A program made the translations under genes and the position numbers. 64,000 nucleotides of DNA, from contig OX326961.1 of assembly GCA_946800325.1 (NCBI GenBank), forward strand, positions 11,096,215 to 11,160,214, in the 5' to 3' direction. The notes below the pieces were generated by a model. It saw only the letters and a list, made by a program, of their open reading frames with translations. It did not search any database and had not been told where the DNA came from. Below, piece by piece: positions 44,922 to 56,933 of this stretch (within the stretch, counting starts at the first letter, position 1; each line of letters opens with the position of its first letter). Source of the DNA: Luzula sylvatica. Lineage: Eukaryota; Streptophyta; Magnoliopsida; Poales; Juncaceae.

Positions 44922-45740
44922 ATGGAGAAGAAAGGAGCGACCTTCACCTCCAGAATAACTGCAAATATTTCCTTCGTATTGCGCAAATGCCTCTTCTCAG
45001 TCGTCTCAATCGGACCGGTACCGAATCACATGGCCTTCATAATGGACGGAAATCGCCGGTACGCAAAGCTCCATTCCAAACCCGGATCGGGTCACAGTGT
45101 CGGTTTCAAATCCTTAACCACCACTCTCCAGTACTGCTACGAAATGGGCGTGAAATACGTAACCGTATACGCATTCAGCATAGACAATTTCAAAAGAGAT
45201 CCTCTCGAAGTACAATCATTAATGGATTTAATGATCGAAAAAATCGAGGAACTACTCAAAGATGAAGGCTTGGTACAAAAATACCAAATTCGGCTTAATT
45301 TCTGGGGCGATTTGAAACTATTATCCGAACTTGTACGCCTCTCTGCCGAAAAGGCAATGAAAACCACTTCGAACCACAAAGGACTCGTGTTTTCAATTTG
45401 CGTAGCGTACACATCCACGAATGAAATTGCCAATTCGGTTCAGAAATCATGTAGAGAGAATCGAGACGGAATCGAAATTAAAATTAGTGATTTGGAGAGG
45501 AATTTGTATAGCAATGGGTGTAGCGAGCCTGATATCGTGATTAGGACTTCGGGGGAGACCCGTTTGAGTAATTTCCTTTTATGGCAATCGGGGCATAGTC
45601 TTTTGTTGAACCCGGATCCGTTATGGCCTGATTTTGGTTTGAAGCAGTTTGTTTGGGCTGTTTTGGAGTATCAAAAGGTTTTTAAGTATTTACAGAAAAA
45701 GAAGGGTGAATTGAAGCAGAGAGACGCTATTTTAGGTTAG
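44922..45740 (+). CDS. cis-prenyltransferase (dehydrodolichyl diphosphate synthase type), 272 aa
   Basis: Condenses isopentenyl diphosphate onto an allylic diphosphate to give a long cis-polyprenyl diphosphate, the precursor of dolichol and related isoprenoids, usually at the ER in plants. Motifs in order: HMAFIMDGNRRYAK with the catalytic Asp42; VTVYAFSIDNFKR (81-92); SICVAYTSTNEI (158-169); RTSGETRLSNFLLWQ (208-222), with the Arg and Ser residues that bind diphosphate; and LLLNPDPLWPDFGL. Single exon and complete, with a length normal for plant cytosolic/ER members; I see no clear plastid transit peptide. The ER type is inferred from that and from a hydrophobic patch at 17-30. The start is the ATG ~35 residues before HMAFIMDG, as in relatives. 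Confidence 0.94.
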   Translation: MEKKGATFTSRITANISFVLRKCLFSVVSIGPVPNHMAFIMDGNRRYAKLHSKPGSGHSVGFKSLTTTLQYCYEMGVKYVTVYAFSIDNFKRDPLEVQSLMDLMIEKIEELLKDEGLVQKYQIRLNFWGDLKLLSELVRLSAEKAMKTTSNHKGLVFSICVAYTSTNEIANSVQKSCRENRDGIEIKISDLERNLYSNGCSEPDIVIRTSGETRLSNFLLWQSGHSLLLNPDPLWPDFGLKQFVWAVLEYQKVFKYLQKKKGELKQRDAILG

Positions 45741-46526
45741 TCTCCACACCCATAATATTTCTGACTATTTGTATGTTTGTTGTAGTAGTCTATATAAAAT
45801 GAAACATATTTTTATTCCCCAATATAGTAGAGGGGCAATTTAATAATTTATGGGTTTTTTATAAAATAATTGGGAATGATAGTTCCTCTCTTGTATTTTT
45901 TTGTGTTGTAAGTTATTTTATTTTTATTTTTGGGTACAAAATAAATTCAATGAACCGGAGGTACGTGCATTTAAATTTTGGACAGTTTTTAGAGGAATTC
46001 AGCATTAATGAAATATTTTTTTCCTTTTCTTTTTGGAGATCTTTTAAAGACGGCTTAATATACCTTTTCCAAAACTATATACTCTTAAGATCTCTCTACC
46101 CTCCATAAATTATCTTTTCATTGGGCAGAATAAGATGGTTTGTTGTTTTTCTTAAGTCGACTTGATAAACTTTGGATATGATTTTTTGTATGCTATTCAC
46201 GAGCTTGGTTTGGAATTGAGCTAAATTGTATCTTTCGTTGTGTGCATACGATGATTTAAAGTTTTTTCATTTTTCTTGTTTCTCACGAAGGCTCGTTTTT
46301 TTTTTATTCCCCGTTGAACCTGTATGGTCCAGGGGGTTTATTCCTCTTTTACATTTTTATCACACAATCATACTCCTTTTTTTTGAATTAGGGGTACGAT
46401 ACGAATGTCTCGTATCCCTGGTTTCATTTGAAAAGGCCAAGTATTACATATATCTCTTAACTATAAAGTTGGGAGAGGTTGCAAAATTGATTTGCCTGGT
46501 TGTTCGGCCAACCTTCCCCTTGTAAT
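45741..46526. other. 3' flank of the prenyltransferase, no further gene
   Basis: Presumed 3' UTR followed by T-rich DNA. No exon recognised. Confidence 0.45.
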
Positions 46527-47240
46527 CTATCTGCCGTGTTTAACCCCCCAAGTATGGCTAACCATTAGGAAGAAGGTTACTTTTGGGGGACTTTGATTTT
46601 CAAAAGATGTGTGTACCACACATTCGTCACCCCCGGATTTCTCAAGAAGTTGTAGGCCGACGCCGCGATGCACATATGGTTGGGCAATTTGTTTGGATTG
46701 CTTTAGGAAGAAAGATATGCCTAGCATTGGCAACCGCATCAACTCATTTGTGGACAAAATTCCATACGAGGAGCGGTCGTCTCTGCCCAAATGTTGCGGT
46801 CCCTTGAATCCAATTTCCATAATGCTTTTTGGAGTAGGGCTTCGTTGAACATTCGAAAATTCAAGATGCCCAAACCTCCATTTCTTTTCGGTAAGTACAC
46901 TTTTTTCCCAATTTATCAAACAATTTTCCGGATTACAAGTTTCGTTTCCTTTCCATTTAAATGATCTAATTATTTTGTTGATTCGAGTTATTACTCCCTT
47001 CGGGAATATGATTATTTGCATTTGATAAATTGGTGAGCTAAGTGTTGCCGTTACCAAAGTTAGTCGCCCCTTCCACGAGGCTACCCTAGATTGAATTTTG
47101 TTGATTAGGGGTATATATGATGCTATTTTCGGGTTTTTTCATGGTCAATGGAATCCCCAAGTAAGTGGATGGTAAATCTTTTTTTTGCGCATCCTTAGAT
47201 GATTAAGATTAATTGGTGCAAGTTGCCCGGTATCGCTATC
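46527..47240 (-). pseudogene. degraded LINE ORF2 fragment
   Basis: On the minus strand the open frame 47057-46527 reads PIYQMQIIIFPKGVITRINK then CLINWEKSVL, which corresponds to the region between RT and zf-RVT in plant LINEs (compare ALPKGTLHEINQLMRAFFWKG in the LINE at 10804). Further RT-like sequence seems to continue to about 47240. No ends or target duplication seen; the reading frame drifts after the first ~60 residues. Confidence 0.7.
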
Positions 47241-47422
47241 AGAGTGAAGGCACTTTTTGACCAATTAACTTCCGATCCCGTTAGTTCGGAGAAGATTTTC
47301 AAAGCGAGAGAGATGAGTTTCTCCAAGGAAGGAATGGTGTATGGTGATTCTGTGGTAGAACCTTTTCCTTATAGTAGATTCTTTTTAAAAGAGTAATTTT
47401 GTAATTTGTCAATTTAATGATA

Positions 47423-47664
47423 GGGGAGTTCTATCATACATTCTTTTTGTTTATGATACATCCATTTTCGAGGATAATTTGAGTAATTATCAATTAATAA
47501 CTATTTAAGGTAATTTTTGAAATGCATTTATCAATAAATGAGAGGCTAAATATGAAATTTGAATTGTTCATGAAAGAACAAATATCCATAAAAAATAAAA
47601 TTTATGATACACCCTTCTAAATACCCAAAATACCATTTTAAAAGGATGTATGATAGAACTCCCA
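47423..47664. mobile_element. 242-bp Mutator-type MITE
   Basis: Ends GGGGAGTTCTATCATACAT and ATGTATGATAGAACTCCCA, flanked by the 9-bp word TTAATGATA at 47414-47422 and 47665-47673. Interior AT-rich and noncoding. Confidence 0.8.
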
Positions 47665-47673
47665 TTAATGATA

Positions 47674-48295
47674 ATATTCGAGTGTGTTTGTATCAATTAA
47701 TGCTAGGTAAGATAGGAAAGATTTATCATAAATACAAATTTTTTTTATAATTAATTGGAAATATTCAAATTATCATTTTAAAAAAAGTTCTACCATAGAA
47801 TTATCCATCCATATTATTATTGTTTTTAACCATTCTCCTTGTGTATTTTTTGAATTTCCTTTCGTGTTTTTATTTCATCTATTTTAATTTTTTACTTAAC
47901 GATGAACATTTATCTGAGATTTGTTTCCACATTGTTTGCTAGAGTAAAACATGAACATAAAATGTTCTAATATATTGGACTCGAGGTTCTTGAGTCATAT
48001 TTTTTCATATCTAAATTCTTGATGAATTAGAAATGTTCTATTGGCTTGATATAGTATGCGAGAGGTTTGACAAGGCTATGTGATCCCTCACCTGATATGT
48101 TGTATGCAAAGGCAGATCCCTTAATTTGAATGTTATTTTTAACTTCTATCTCCAACTCTAGTACTATTATTGAACTCAAATATAGCATTCGTCAAAGCTC
48201 ACTACACTCGCTAATCCTATCATCTAAACTTGCAAAATTGCAAAATTATAATTGCATCTCGTTAGAAATGTTACAAAGACTTCGCTTCGGAGATT
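47674..48295. other. spacer, 3' flank of the APT gene
   Basis: AT-rich; nothing recognised. Confidence 0.4.
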
Positions 48296-49875
48296 CTACT
48301 GAAGGCATTCCACGAGAACATGAACTGGCTTTCCGTCGAGCTTGCAACAATCCTGTAATTGTTACACCACGATTATTCAGCGAGAAGTTTATTTACATTA
48401 AAAATAGTACAATCCCCAAATAATGAAATCCCAAATTTCTTTATTTTTGGCAATTCGAGTCATTCGACAAGCAAGGAAATACATACTACCTTGAATTTTG
48501 CTAACCCTAGAACACAAGCACATTCGACCACTTCAGCTCCAGAACGTTCTGAATAAACAGTACAAAAAAAGTATATATTATATACAAGTCTCGGTATAAT
48601 TTAAATAAAATTTTTTAAATTACTAGAATACCGATTAGTCTTATAGCAGCACATAGAGTTCCCCCAGTGGCTACGAGATCGTCTACAATTAAGACCCGTT
48701 CTCCAGTTTCTACGGCTCCAACATGCATTTCCAAACAATCCGTTCCGTACTCGAGCTCGTATTTCTCTGAAATCACTTCCCCTGCAATGTATAATACAAT
48801 TAATCGATGATTACTCGGAATCATTATACTTTCAGAAATAAAATAAGAAAGCAAAATAAAATTGGAGTACCAGGTAGTTTCTTAGGCTTTCGCAGTGGAA
48901 TGAATTTTGCGCCGATCGCCAGCGCGATTGAAGGTCCAAATATGAACCCTCTAGACTCGATTCCTTCAAAATAAGCATAGTAGATTTCTTATTTTAGGGG
49001 GCTAAAAATATTTATACTACTTTATAGGGACCAAAAGGAGGATCTAAATAGTCAGGTGAACTTAAGGGGGTTTATGGAAAAATTTCCATTTCAATAAACA
49101 ATCTAGAATAGCACAGAGCTCTAGCATGAAAACTTCACACAACATTCTGCAGAACCCTCGACATAATAGAAAAATTGAAAAGTTGAATTCAATTTCAAAC
49201 CCAAAAAAGAGATCCGTACAGAATCAGAGCTCACATGCATGCAGAATTTAAAGCCTTAAATACCACTCTGAACTCTCAAGTACTTGTACATGTTCTATCT
49301 CGTATAGCAGCGTTTTTAAGGACAAGCATTTGGATGTGACAAAAATAACAAAAAAAATATGGAAGAAATATGATTTATTAATAAATCACAATTTGCTTAT
49401 GACGTGTCAGAACGAATTCAGCCCCAAAATTTCAGACTTGAAAGTAAATATGATACTTGGAAGGGTAAAATACCAGCAATGGCGTCAATGTGCATGTCTT
49501 TATATCTCTCGACAAATATATCGATCGTATACTTGAACACCTTCGGACGAAGCAACAATGTCGTAATATCATTGAACATGATCCCTGCTCGCAAAAAAAT
49601 AAAAAATAAAAACTTACATAATTTGTTACAAAATTTTAACCAATTTTTTTTACTGATCGATAAATAATTGAGTAAAACATGGAAGCTATTTTTTTCTGAG
49701 ATGCATGCAAAATATATAAGTATAGTAATTTGGCCGGAAATGGCGAAATTTCTGCAGGTATGTCTGTAATGTACCGTACTGGTACCAATTTTATCGTCTC
49801 TTTATTTCTTCTCTGTCTGTAATGTTGGTACAGGCCAGAGTAGAAAGAAACCAAAATCTTAAATTTCAGTTCTCT

Positions 49876-49931
<56 letters not shown>

Positions 49932-50087
49932 AGGTTTAGGGAAATTCGGGACTACGCGGATGGACGAAGATATGGCAAGAAGGCGAGGGTCTTCCTTAAC
50001 TCCATTAACCTTCTTCTCCAGTCCATTAACCTTCTTCTCCGTCTCCATCTCCATCTTCATCTCCATCTCTATCGCCATGGCATCCAT
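48296..50087 (-). CDS. APT: adenine phosphoribosyltransferase, six exons; exon 5 junction uncertain
   Basis: Salvages adenine to AMP with PRPP and can also act on cytokinin bases. Minus-strand exons: 50087-49931 ([22 protein letters not shown]), 49584-49474 ([20 protein letters not shown]), 48963-48871 ([19 protein letters not shown]), 48781-48632 ([20 protein letters not shown], then the PRPP loop [14 protein letters not shown]), exon 5, and 48352-48296 ([12 protein letters not shown], stop). With the obvious acceptor (TTCAG|AACG, exon 5 starting 48548) an extra T makes the frame run into TGA after a few codons. Using the AG at 48537-48536 (exon 5 = 48535-48489) keeps the frame, [16 protein letters not shown], with four residues lost and a 204-aa protein. 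The N-terminus is extended by a Met/Glu-rich stretch. Intron 1 holds TG and GA microsatellites (49877-49929). It is either functional with a shifted acceptor or freshly broken. Confidence 0.85.
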
Positions 50088-50252
50088 CTTGATTCGTTGT
50101 CTTCTTGTAATGGGTTATTTTTTCTTTTTGTCGAATGTCTCTAGTAAGTAGTAAGTAGTAAGTAGTAGTAACTATCTTCCTTTTCTCCCCGTTTGCTTCT
50201 CTATTTCACTGGTTGGTTTCCTATGCTGTCACTTGGAGGTGTACTTCCTTTT

Positions 50253-50294
<42 letters not shown>

Positions 50295-52757
50295 GTACGG
50301 CCAACAGGGTTTCGTCTGTGGCTCTGGCCTATGTGATACTAAGCTTGTAAAAACGATTTATACAGTACTTAACTCAGATATTTTAGAAACGAAAATTTTA
50401 GTAAATGTATATTTTATTTCAAAAATATATTACACATTAAAAAATATTATAAATCAAAAAAATGTACGGCATTAAAAAGTATATAAATTAAACATATAAT
50501 ATATTTTAAAAATAAATATCGTCCATCTAAAATATATATTTTGGACCAAAACATGAATTATAGAAGTGAATTTGGATATCAAGACATGGCACTACATAAT
50601 TTCTTTGTTTGGCATGTATGAAATTTGAGTTGAATTTATAAGGTTTTTTTTTTTTTTTGTAGACAAATTTCACTCCGCCAAAACTTAAAGTGGCAAGATG
50701 GAGTAAAAAACAAATGTCAATCGAACCAATAATTATTTAAATATTCATAACTAATTTTATTTAAAGTATAACAATACTTCATTATAATAAATAAATTATG
50801 TTTCTCAGATATTTCTGTCATATATTTAATTATATATGTACGTAATTTACATATAAAATATTATGATATGTATATTATTATATTATTATAAAAATAAATA
50901 TTATATTATATCTATATAATAATTACAATATTATTATTTTATTAATATAATATAATTTCTATATAATTGTATATATTATAATAATTATTAAATCAACATA
51001 ATTGCGAATATTCGAATCATTAAATTCATATAATTAATATAATATTATAAATATAAATTATTATAATCACATATAATAAGTATTATACGTAAAAAAATAT
51101 TATATCTATATAATTAATATAATATTATATGTATTACTATAAAGAATATTATATGAATAAAATATAGTATTATAATAATATATCATTACATTTAATATTA
51201 TTATAATAATGTGTTATATGTATATGATATTACTTTATTATTATTATTATTATATATTATAATAACATATACAATATTATATTAATTATATGGATATAAA
51301 AACATTTTATTATTATAATATAATTACTATATAATTGAAAATATTATAGTAATTATATTATAATAATTATAAAATAATTGTGATAATAATTATATTCATA
51401 ATATTACGTATTATTGTTATAACATACAATAATCATATTATAATGACAAAATAATTATATATATTATGAATATTTTTGATCAATTGTAATTAAACATTAT
51501 TTCTACGTATTTAATAACCGAAATTTACGACAATTAAACAAAAATTTATATATTCCAATATCCTATAATTAATAAAGAGAGTAAATGTAGGGGATTCGTT
51601 GATTTTACATTTATTGATGTAAATGTAATTTGAACTCAAAATTTTTCACGACATATGTATTTTTATGTCTCACAATCAATCAACCAACTAAAATACGAAC
51701 CATCGACATATCTTATAATTTATACAGTAAAATTATGAATTTCATAATTTCTTTCTGCTCCATCTTACTAATTCGATTCCACACTACTAATTCTACTTGC
51801 CAAATAAAATTTTATAATTCCATTCCCCACTACTAATTCTACTTGCCAAACAATATTTTAGTGTGAAATATTTGCCACGTGAATAATGTAAAGTTTGTCA
51901 GGTATTATAATTTTGGATAATTATATCATGCTCCTCAAATTCCTCGAACATCCTCTGTATCACCAATTAACAATTAATTAACATGAGAATTAACAAAAAG
52001 ATACTTCATTAACGATCAATTATTCTTAATTAAGAATTATTAATTTATATGTACTTTAATTATATATCAATTAATTATTAATATAATATTTTTTAATTAA
52101 TTATTTTGTATTAAACGTTAATAGATGATACAGAAGGTGAGAATGTTTGGGAGAATTTCGGAGACATCATATATGGCCTCTATAATTTTATGTTTGAAAG
52201 GACGGACCAGAATGAAACTGTTCAAACTTAAATAAGATAAAGATCAAGATTTAGGATAATCACTACTTGTCAATTAATTATAGTGTTTTATCTGATGAGC
52301 ATGCCACATAGCCTGTCGTTACGAAAAACGAAAAGATAATTGAAATGTTTAATACGGATACATGAAATATATTTTGGGCGAAACAAATAAAGCAAACAAA
52401 CGAACACAAACAAAAATACAAAGGCAAAATCACTTGACAACTTTTCTTTTGTCTTGACTTCTCTGGGACGGATCAACATTTATTTAGTTTAGTTACAACT
52501 TACACGGTTGAGTCAGAATAGACAACAGACAAAGAGATCTCCTACAAGTCCAGAATCAGATCAAATCTCCCAGACAGATTCTTAGACCAAGGTTACTTTT
52601 TCAAACACACCCCTATCATTTACGAGAATGTTAAAAGGATCCCTGAGAATTAATGTCGTTTCACTATGATCCGCAAGGGATAGAGAACTCATTCATTCTT
52701 GTATAATCGAAACAAATATTGTATGATTTTATAACACCAGGTTGGTTTAAAAATGTT
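50088..52757. other. gene-free, extremely AT-rich region
   Basis: A CT microsatellite lies at 50259-50291. From about 50780 to 51480 the DNA is nearly all A and T, with recurring ATATTATATCTATATAATT-like phrases. The APT promoter presumably lies at the left edge. No coding exon recognised. Confidence 0.5.
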
Positions 52758-52774
52758 AGATTAACCGAAAGTAA

Positions 52775-52908
52775 AAAAAAACGAGTAAATGGAGAAGGCT
52801 CGGCGGTCCTCCATCCATTGATGTCAATAAGATTCGAATTCACAATATCTAACAACATGTGATTTCTTGTGCCTCACACCCAACCACTAGGCCACGAGTC
52901 CATTGGCA
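52775..52908 (-). mobile_element. tRNA-derived SINE, 134 bp, same family as 27866-27991
   Basis: On the minus strand: GACTCGTGGCCTAGTGGTTG (consensus A box), then GTGAATTCGAATCTT (B box), then CATTGACATCAATGGATGG shared with the other copy. The 17-bp duplication AGATTAACCGAAAGTAA flanks it at 52758-52774 and 52909-52925. Confidence 0.87.
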
Positions 52909-52925
52909 AGATTAACCGAAAGTAA

Positions 52926-54479
52926 TCACAAACTTATCGTCGAATGAGAATTTATGAAAATTTTTCCCCACGATGACGGATCCCACTCGATTTTTTTTAA
53001 AGAAAGTAAATCTGCGGTCATGAATTTATAATTTATTTCGATAACTATAACATAAATGAGGTTCAATAACAACATATATTAACATAATTTGAAAATGGGA
53101 ATTTTTCATTATAGACAACCATAAAACAATAATTACAAAAATATGCACTTCTCGAACTAAATTTCAGAAAAGGGAAATTTATGTTCATGGACAACATTAG
53201 TTTGCAATTCTCCTTAATAGACAAAAAAGTTTTGATATCATAGATATAGTTCTGTCAATTTTTGAAAAAATCGAGGGATAGTATGATATTAATTTTTCAA
53301 ATATCAATCTATTTTGCCAACTATCCACACCTACTCATTCCTTAATAATTTCATTAATTACGATGTTAGATATCTACTTTCAAAAATCGGTTAATCGGAC
53401 TGGTCGGATCGGTTAGGATCGGGTTATAGAGTTATTCAGGTCACGAGTCGTTTGGTTTGCGGGTCATTCGGTTTCAGATTGTTTCAGCTTCGGATCATCT
53501 TGTTTTGAGTCGTTTCGGTTTTCGGGTCATTCAGTTCCGGGTCATCGGATCGTTGCAGTTTTCGCGTCATCCGGTTCCTGGTAATTTCGATTTTCGGATC
53601 AATCAGGTTTCGTGATATTTGATTTTGGATCATCCGGATTTGTGGAAGTTTAGTTTTCGGGTAATTCGGAATTTACTATATGTCATGTTGACTTCGGATC
53701 ATTTAATTTCCGGGTCAATCGGATTCCGTGATACTTGGTATTCGAGTTATTTGAATTTCATGATGCTTCGTATTTGAGTTAATCGGATTTCGCTATATTA
53801 TACAGATACTTCAAAAATCAAGTTGTCTCGTATCGAATACTATAAAATATATATCTAAATGTATTAGTCAAAATACAAATCATATCATCTGAAATAAAAT
53901 ATTAATCATTCAAATCAAAATGATCAAAATTATAAACTTATTTATTCAAATATTGAATTGTTAAGTACCACAATAAGCCGAACATTCGTTGTCCTGAATT
54001 CCTATGTTGCACGGATACGGATCCGCGTATCGTATCCGACACGATACGAATACGACGATACAACAATTTAATTAGAAACACAGAATATTATATGTCTATC
54101 ATATATAATATTTTATTATTTTATTAATTATAATTTTTATATTTTTATATATTATATTTTTGACCTAAAATATACTAAAGTTTTGTTTTTACAAAATTAA
54201 CTTCCTATTAATTAAATATTTAATATATTTAGTTATTTACTTACATTTATTACCCATTTATTTCTGTTTAAAATTTAAAATTTTGTTTTTAAGTACATTT
54301 ATTGATGCGTTATAAGTATTTGACAATTATCTTGAAGTATTTGTAAAGTATATGATATTATTTTGAAATAAAATATTTGAATACGTCACGTGGAGTATCC
54401 GATACGTACCCAACTTGTATCCGGGTGTCCGACGAATATCGGTATCCGATATGACATGACTTGAGTTTTGAAGTATCAG
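52926..54479. other. AT-rich region with CGGGTCATTCGG minisatellite debris
   Basis: 53380-53800 is a decayed array of TTCGGGTCATTCGGTTTC-like units, the complement of the CCCGAA-rich hAT interior at 30148, but without clear ends. 54003-54065 has TTGCACGGATACGGATCC, a phrase typical of a plant MITE; partly complementary GTATCCG words occur at 54385-54455. No gene. Confidence 0.5.
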
Positions 54480-56925
54480 TATTGAAGGTGATATGCCTTA
54501 GGCCTATGTAATGGTTACAGAGGATTGTGTAATGTAACATTATTTATTCAATAATTTTTTTTTTATCATCATAGTTAAGTGTATTGAGTTTTTAATTTTA
54601 ATTTTAATAATTACCTACGGGTTTTCAACAAAACAAATTTTTTTTTTTTTTTTAAAAATAAGAAATCATGAATAACAATCTCGATCATACCATCAAAGTA
54701 CGTGACTTTGATAGTAGAACTATAAATCAAAGAAGATGTCATTCTAAAAAAATCCCTAGTAATACCTATGATGTTTGTAGAAACAAACATACTTATCTAG
54801 GAAAGTTATGTACTCACACTAGTATGTTTGCAAATTGATGGTCATGTTTTGCTAATCATGAATATCGATTATCAAGTTTGAAACATAGGTATGTAATGTG
54901 GATTTTCACATGAGACCAATTCAACTAGAATGACCACCACACGGGACATGAGGTTATTGTCATGGACCACGACATAGGATTGCAAACTGATGCATGGTTA
55001 TTGTCATCAGCGATTTCCATGAGAGTTAGTCTTATTAATCCTACGACCTGAGGTTGATATGGATTTCTGTGTTTGGATCTTCGTACTTTGATACATTCCT
55101 ATGTCATCTTAACCGATGACTGATAGGATGTTGTATGGGTATGAAGTGAAACACGACGAAGAATGTGAGCAACCAAGATGAGATTTGTTTCCTTCTTTAG
55201 AGTGAGATACCTTAGGCCATCCATTGAATCGGGACTGAAGAAATGCATTGTCATGCTCGTGATGATATTAACATTTGTTGGTGTTGGGTATCGGCGCCGC
55301 TACCGAGCCCCGCACAGCGGAACGACGGGCCCGGTCCAAGCCGAGGAGCACGCCGACGACTTCGAGAGTACAAATCAAATGTAACTACATCTATAACAAT
55401 TATAGAGCGTCATACCACATGAAGTTGATCACGTAGAAGGGTTGATGCGTTCGTAGTTTCTTCTTTTTGCTGCTTCGATCCTGGGTAACACATGCGTCCC
55501 ACGTCCTCGATCTTGTTCGAACTTGCTCTCGTTTGATCACAACGAAAAATCTCAGTTGAGATCTCTCTACCCGTATCCACCTCGAACTTCGTTTCTCTGT
55601 TACGCGCAAATTTCCCTAGCAAATTTGCCATAAACTTTCTTGAATTCTTCTCAATCTCTAATGGTGTTTTTCTTGTCTCACAAGCTCAATCTCAGATCTA
55701 GAAATTTCTGTCTAGTAGAAAAGAGAAAGATCAGGTGTAATCTTATATTAAACACCACCATTAATAGAGGATTAATGAGTATCAAATAAAACTGTCAACT
55801 CAGAATCCGGACTACAATCCGTCATGACGGAGGATGGTCCGTCGTGACGTACGTATCACATTTACTAAGATAGTCATTTTTATTCTCGCCCGTCATGACG
55901 GATCAACCATCCCGTCGTGACTCTAGGCTGTCATGACGGATCAACCAGTCTGTCATGACGCTATACTCCCAAATTGGGTTCCATACTATTACTATAGGTC
56001 CGTCATGGACCAACCAGTCCGTCGTGACGGGCTTAGTAATATATGTCAGTTTTGCATAATCTCATTATGCATCCAACAATTTTGACGAACGCGTACGTTC
56101 ATCTATACTTTTTTGTACAATCTTCTAGTTGATCTATAACTGTATTTCCTTCAGCTGGTAATATCATTTTGTCTTTGTTCAGTCTAATTCTTGATCGGAA
56201 AAAGGACGATAATCAAATCAAGGTTGACATGATAACCATGCCTTGTGATTATCAAGTATCGTAGAACAAAATGATTTAAGTCACATAACTATCTTGCTAG
56301 GAAAATGATCATATATCATTCATTTTTATTTGGGTGATCATAATGTCTTACTGGAGACCGCTTGTGGTTTACGAACTAAGTTTGGTTCGTTACCAAATTA
56401 AACGAACCTACTAGATCACACCAATGTATATGTGATATAAATAATATGTATATGTGATATACATATTGGAAGAATGAAAATATATAAGGGAGTTCACAAT
56501 AAATAATACATATAATATATAATATATATGTATATGCATTATTATATTTTCATTTATATATAAATAAGGAAATTCAATTATTTATATTGGGCCGAAATAA
56601 TGTGTATGTATTTGATATATACATATTCTATTTCCATTTATACAAATAAGGAAACTCAAATAATAGCATGGGCCGAATATTATATGATGCACAAATAAAT
56701 GTATATGGTTGATATACATACTATTTATAAAATAGAGAAATGTATAATAAATTTGATGCACCATGTTCGGCTAAGTATTATTAGGCTTGACCTAATTCTA
56801 TTTCCTTACATTTTGGCCCCCCTCCCCTCCCTGTAAATAAGACCATACCCTCTCATATTTTCGACACACACAAACACAAGAGAAAGAGCAAATTGTTAGC
56901 CGTCAATTTTGAGGGTTCCGCCTAG
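54480..56925. mobile_element. LTR-retrotransposon remnant, left part
   Basis: 54480-55150 resembles the noncoding 3' part of a plant Copia element (CTATGTAATGGTTACAGAGG and similar). 55810-56035 has an array of CGTCRTGACG palindromes. 56790-56925 looks like an LTR leader (ACACACACAAACACAAGAG). No gag or pol frame survives. The limits are not defined; the assignment rests on general resemblance and the context to the right. Confidence 0.4.
55815..56035. repeat. array of CGTCATGACG/CGTCGTGACG palindromes
   Basis: About eight 10-base palindromes or near-palindromes, at 55820, 55840, 55891, 55913, 55930, 55951, 56001 and 56020, often joined by GGATCAACCA. Each contains TGACG, the core bound by plant TGA-type bZIP factors. 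Whether they act as enhancers is inference. Confidence 0.75.
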
Positions 56926-56933
56926 GTTATTTT

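Noticed and set aside
46583..46848. Plus-strand open frames
   Set aside because: Shadows of the minus-strand LINE fragment at 46527-47240.
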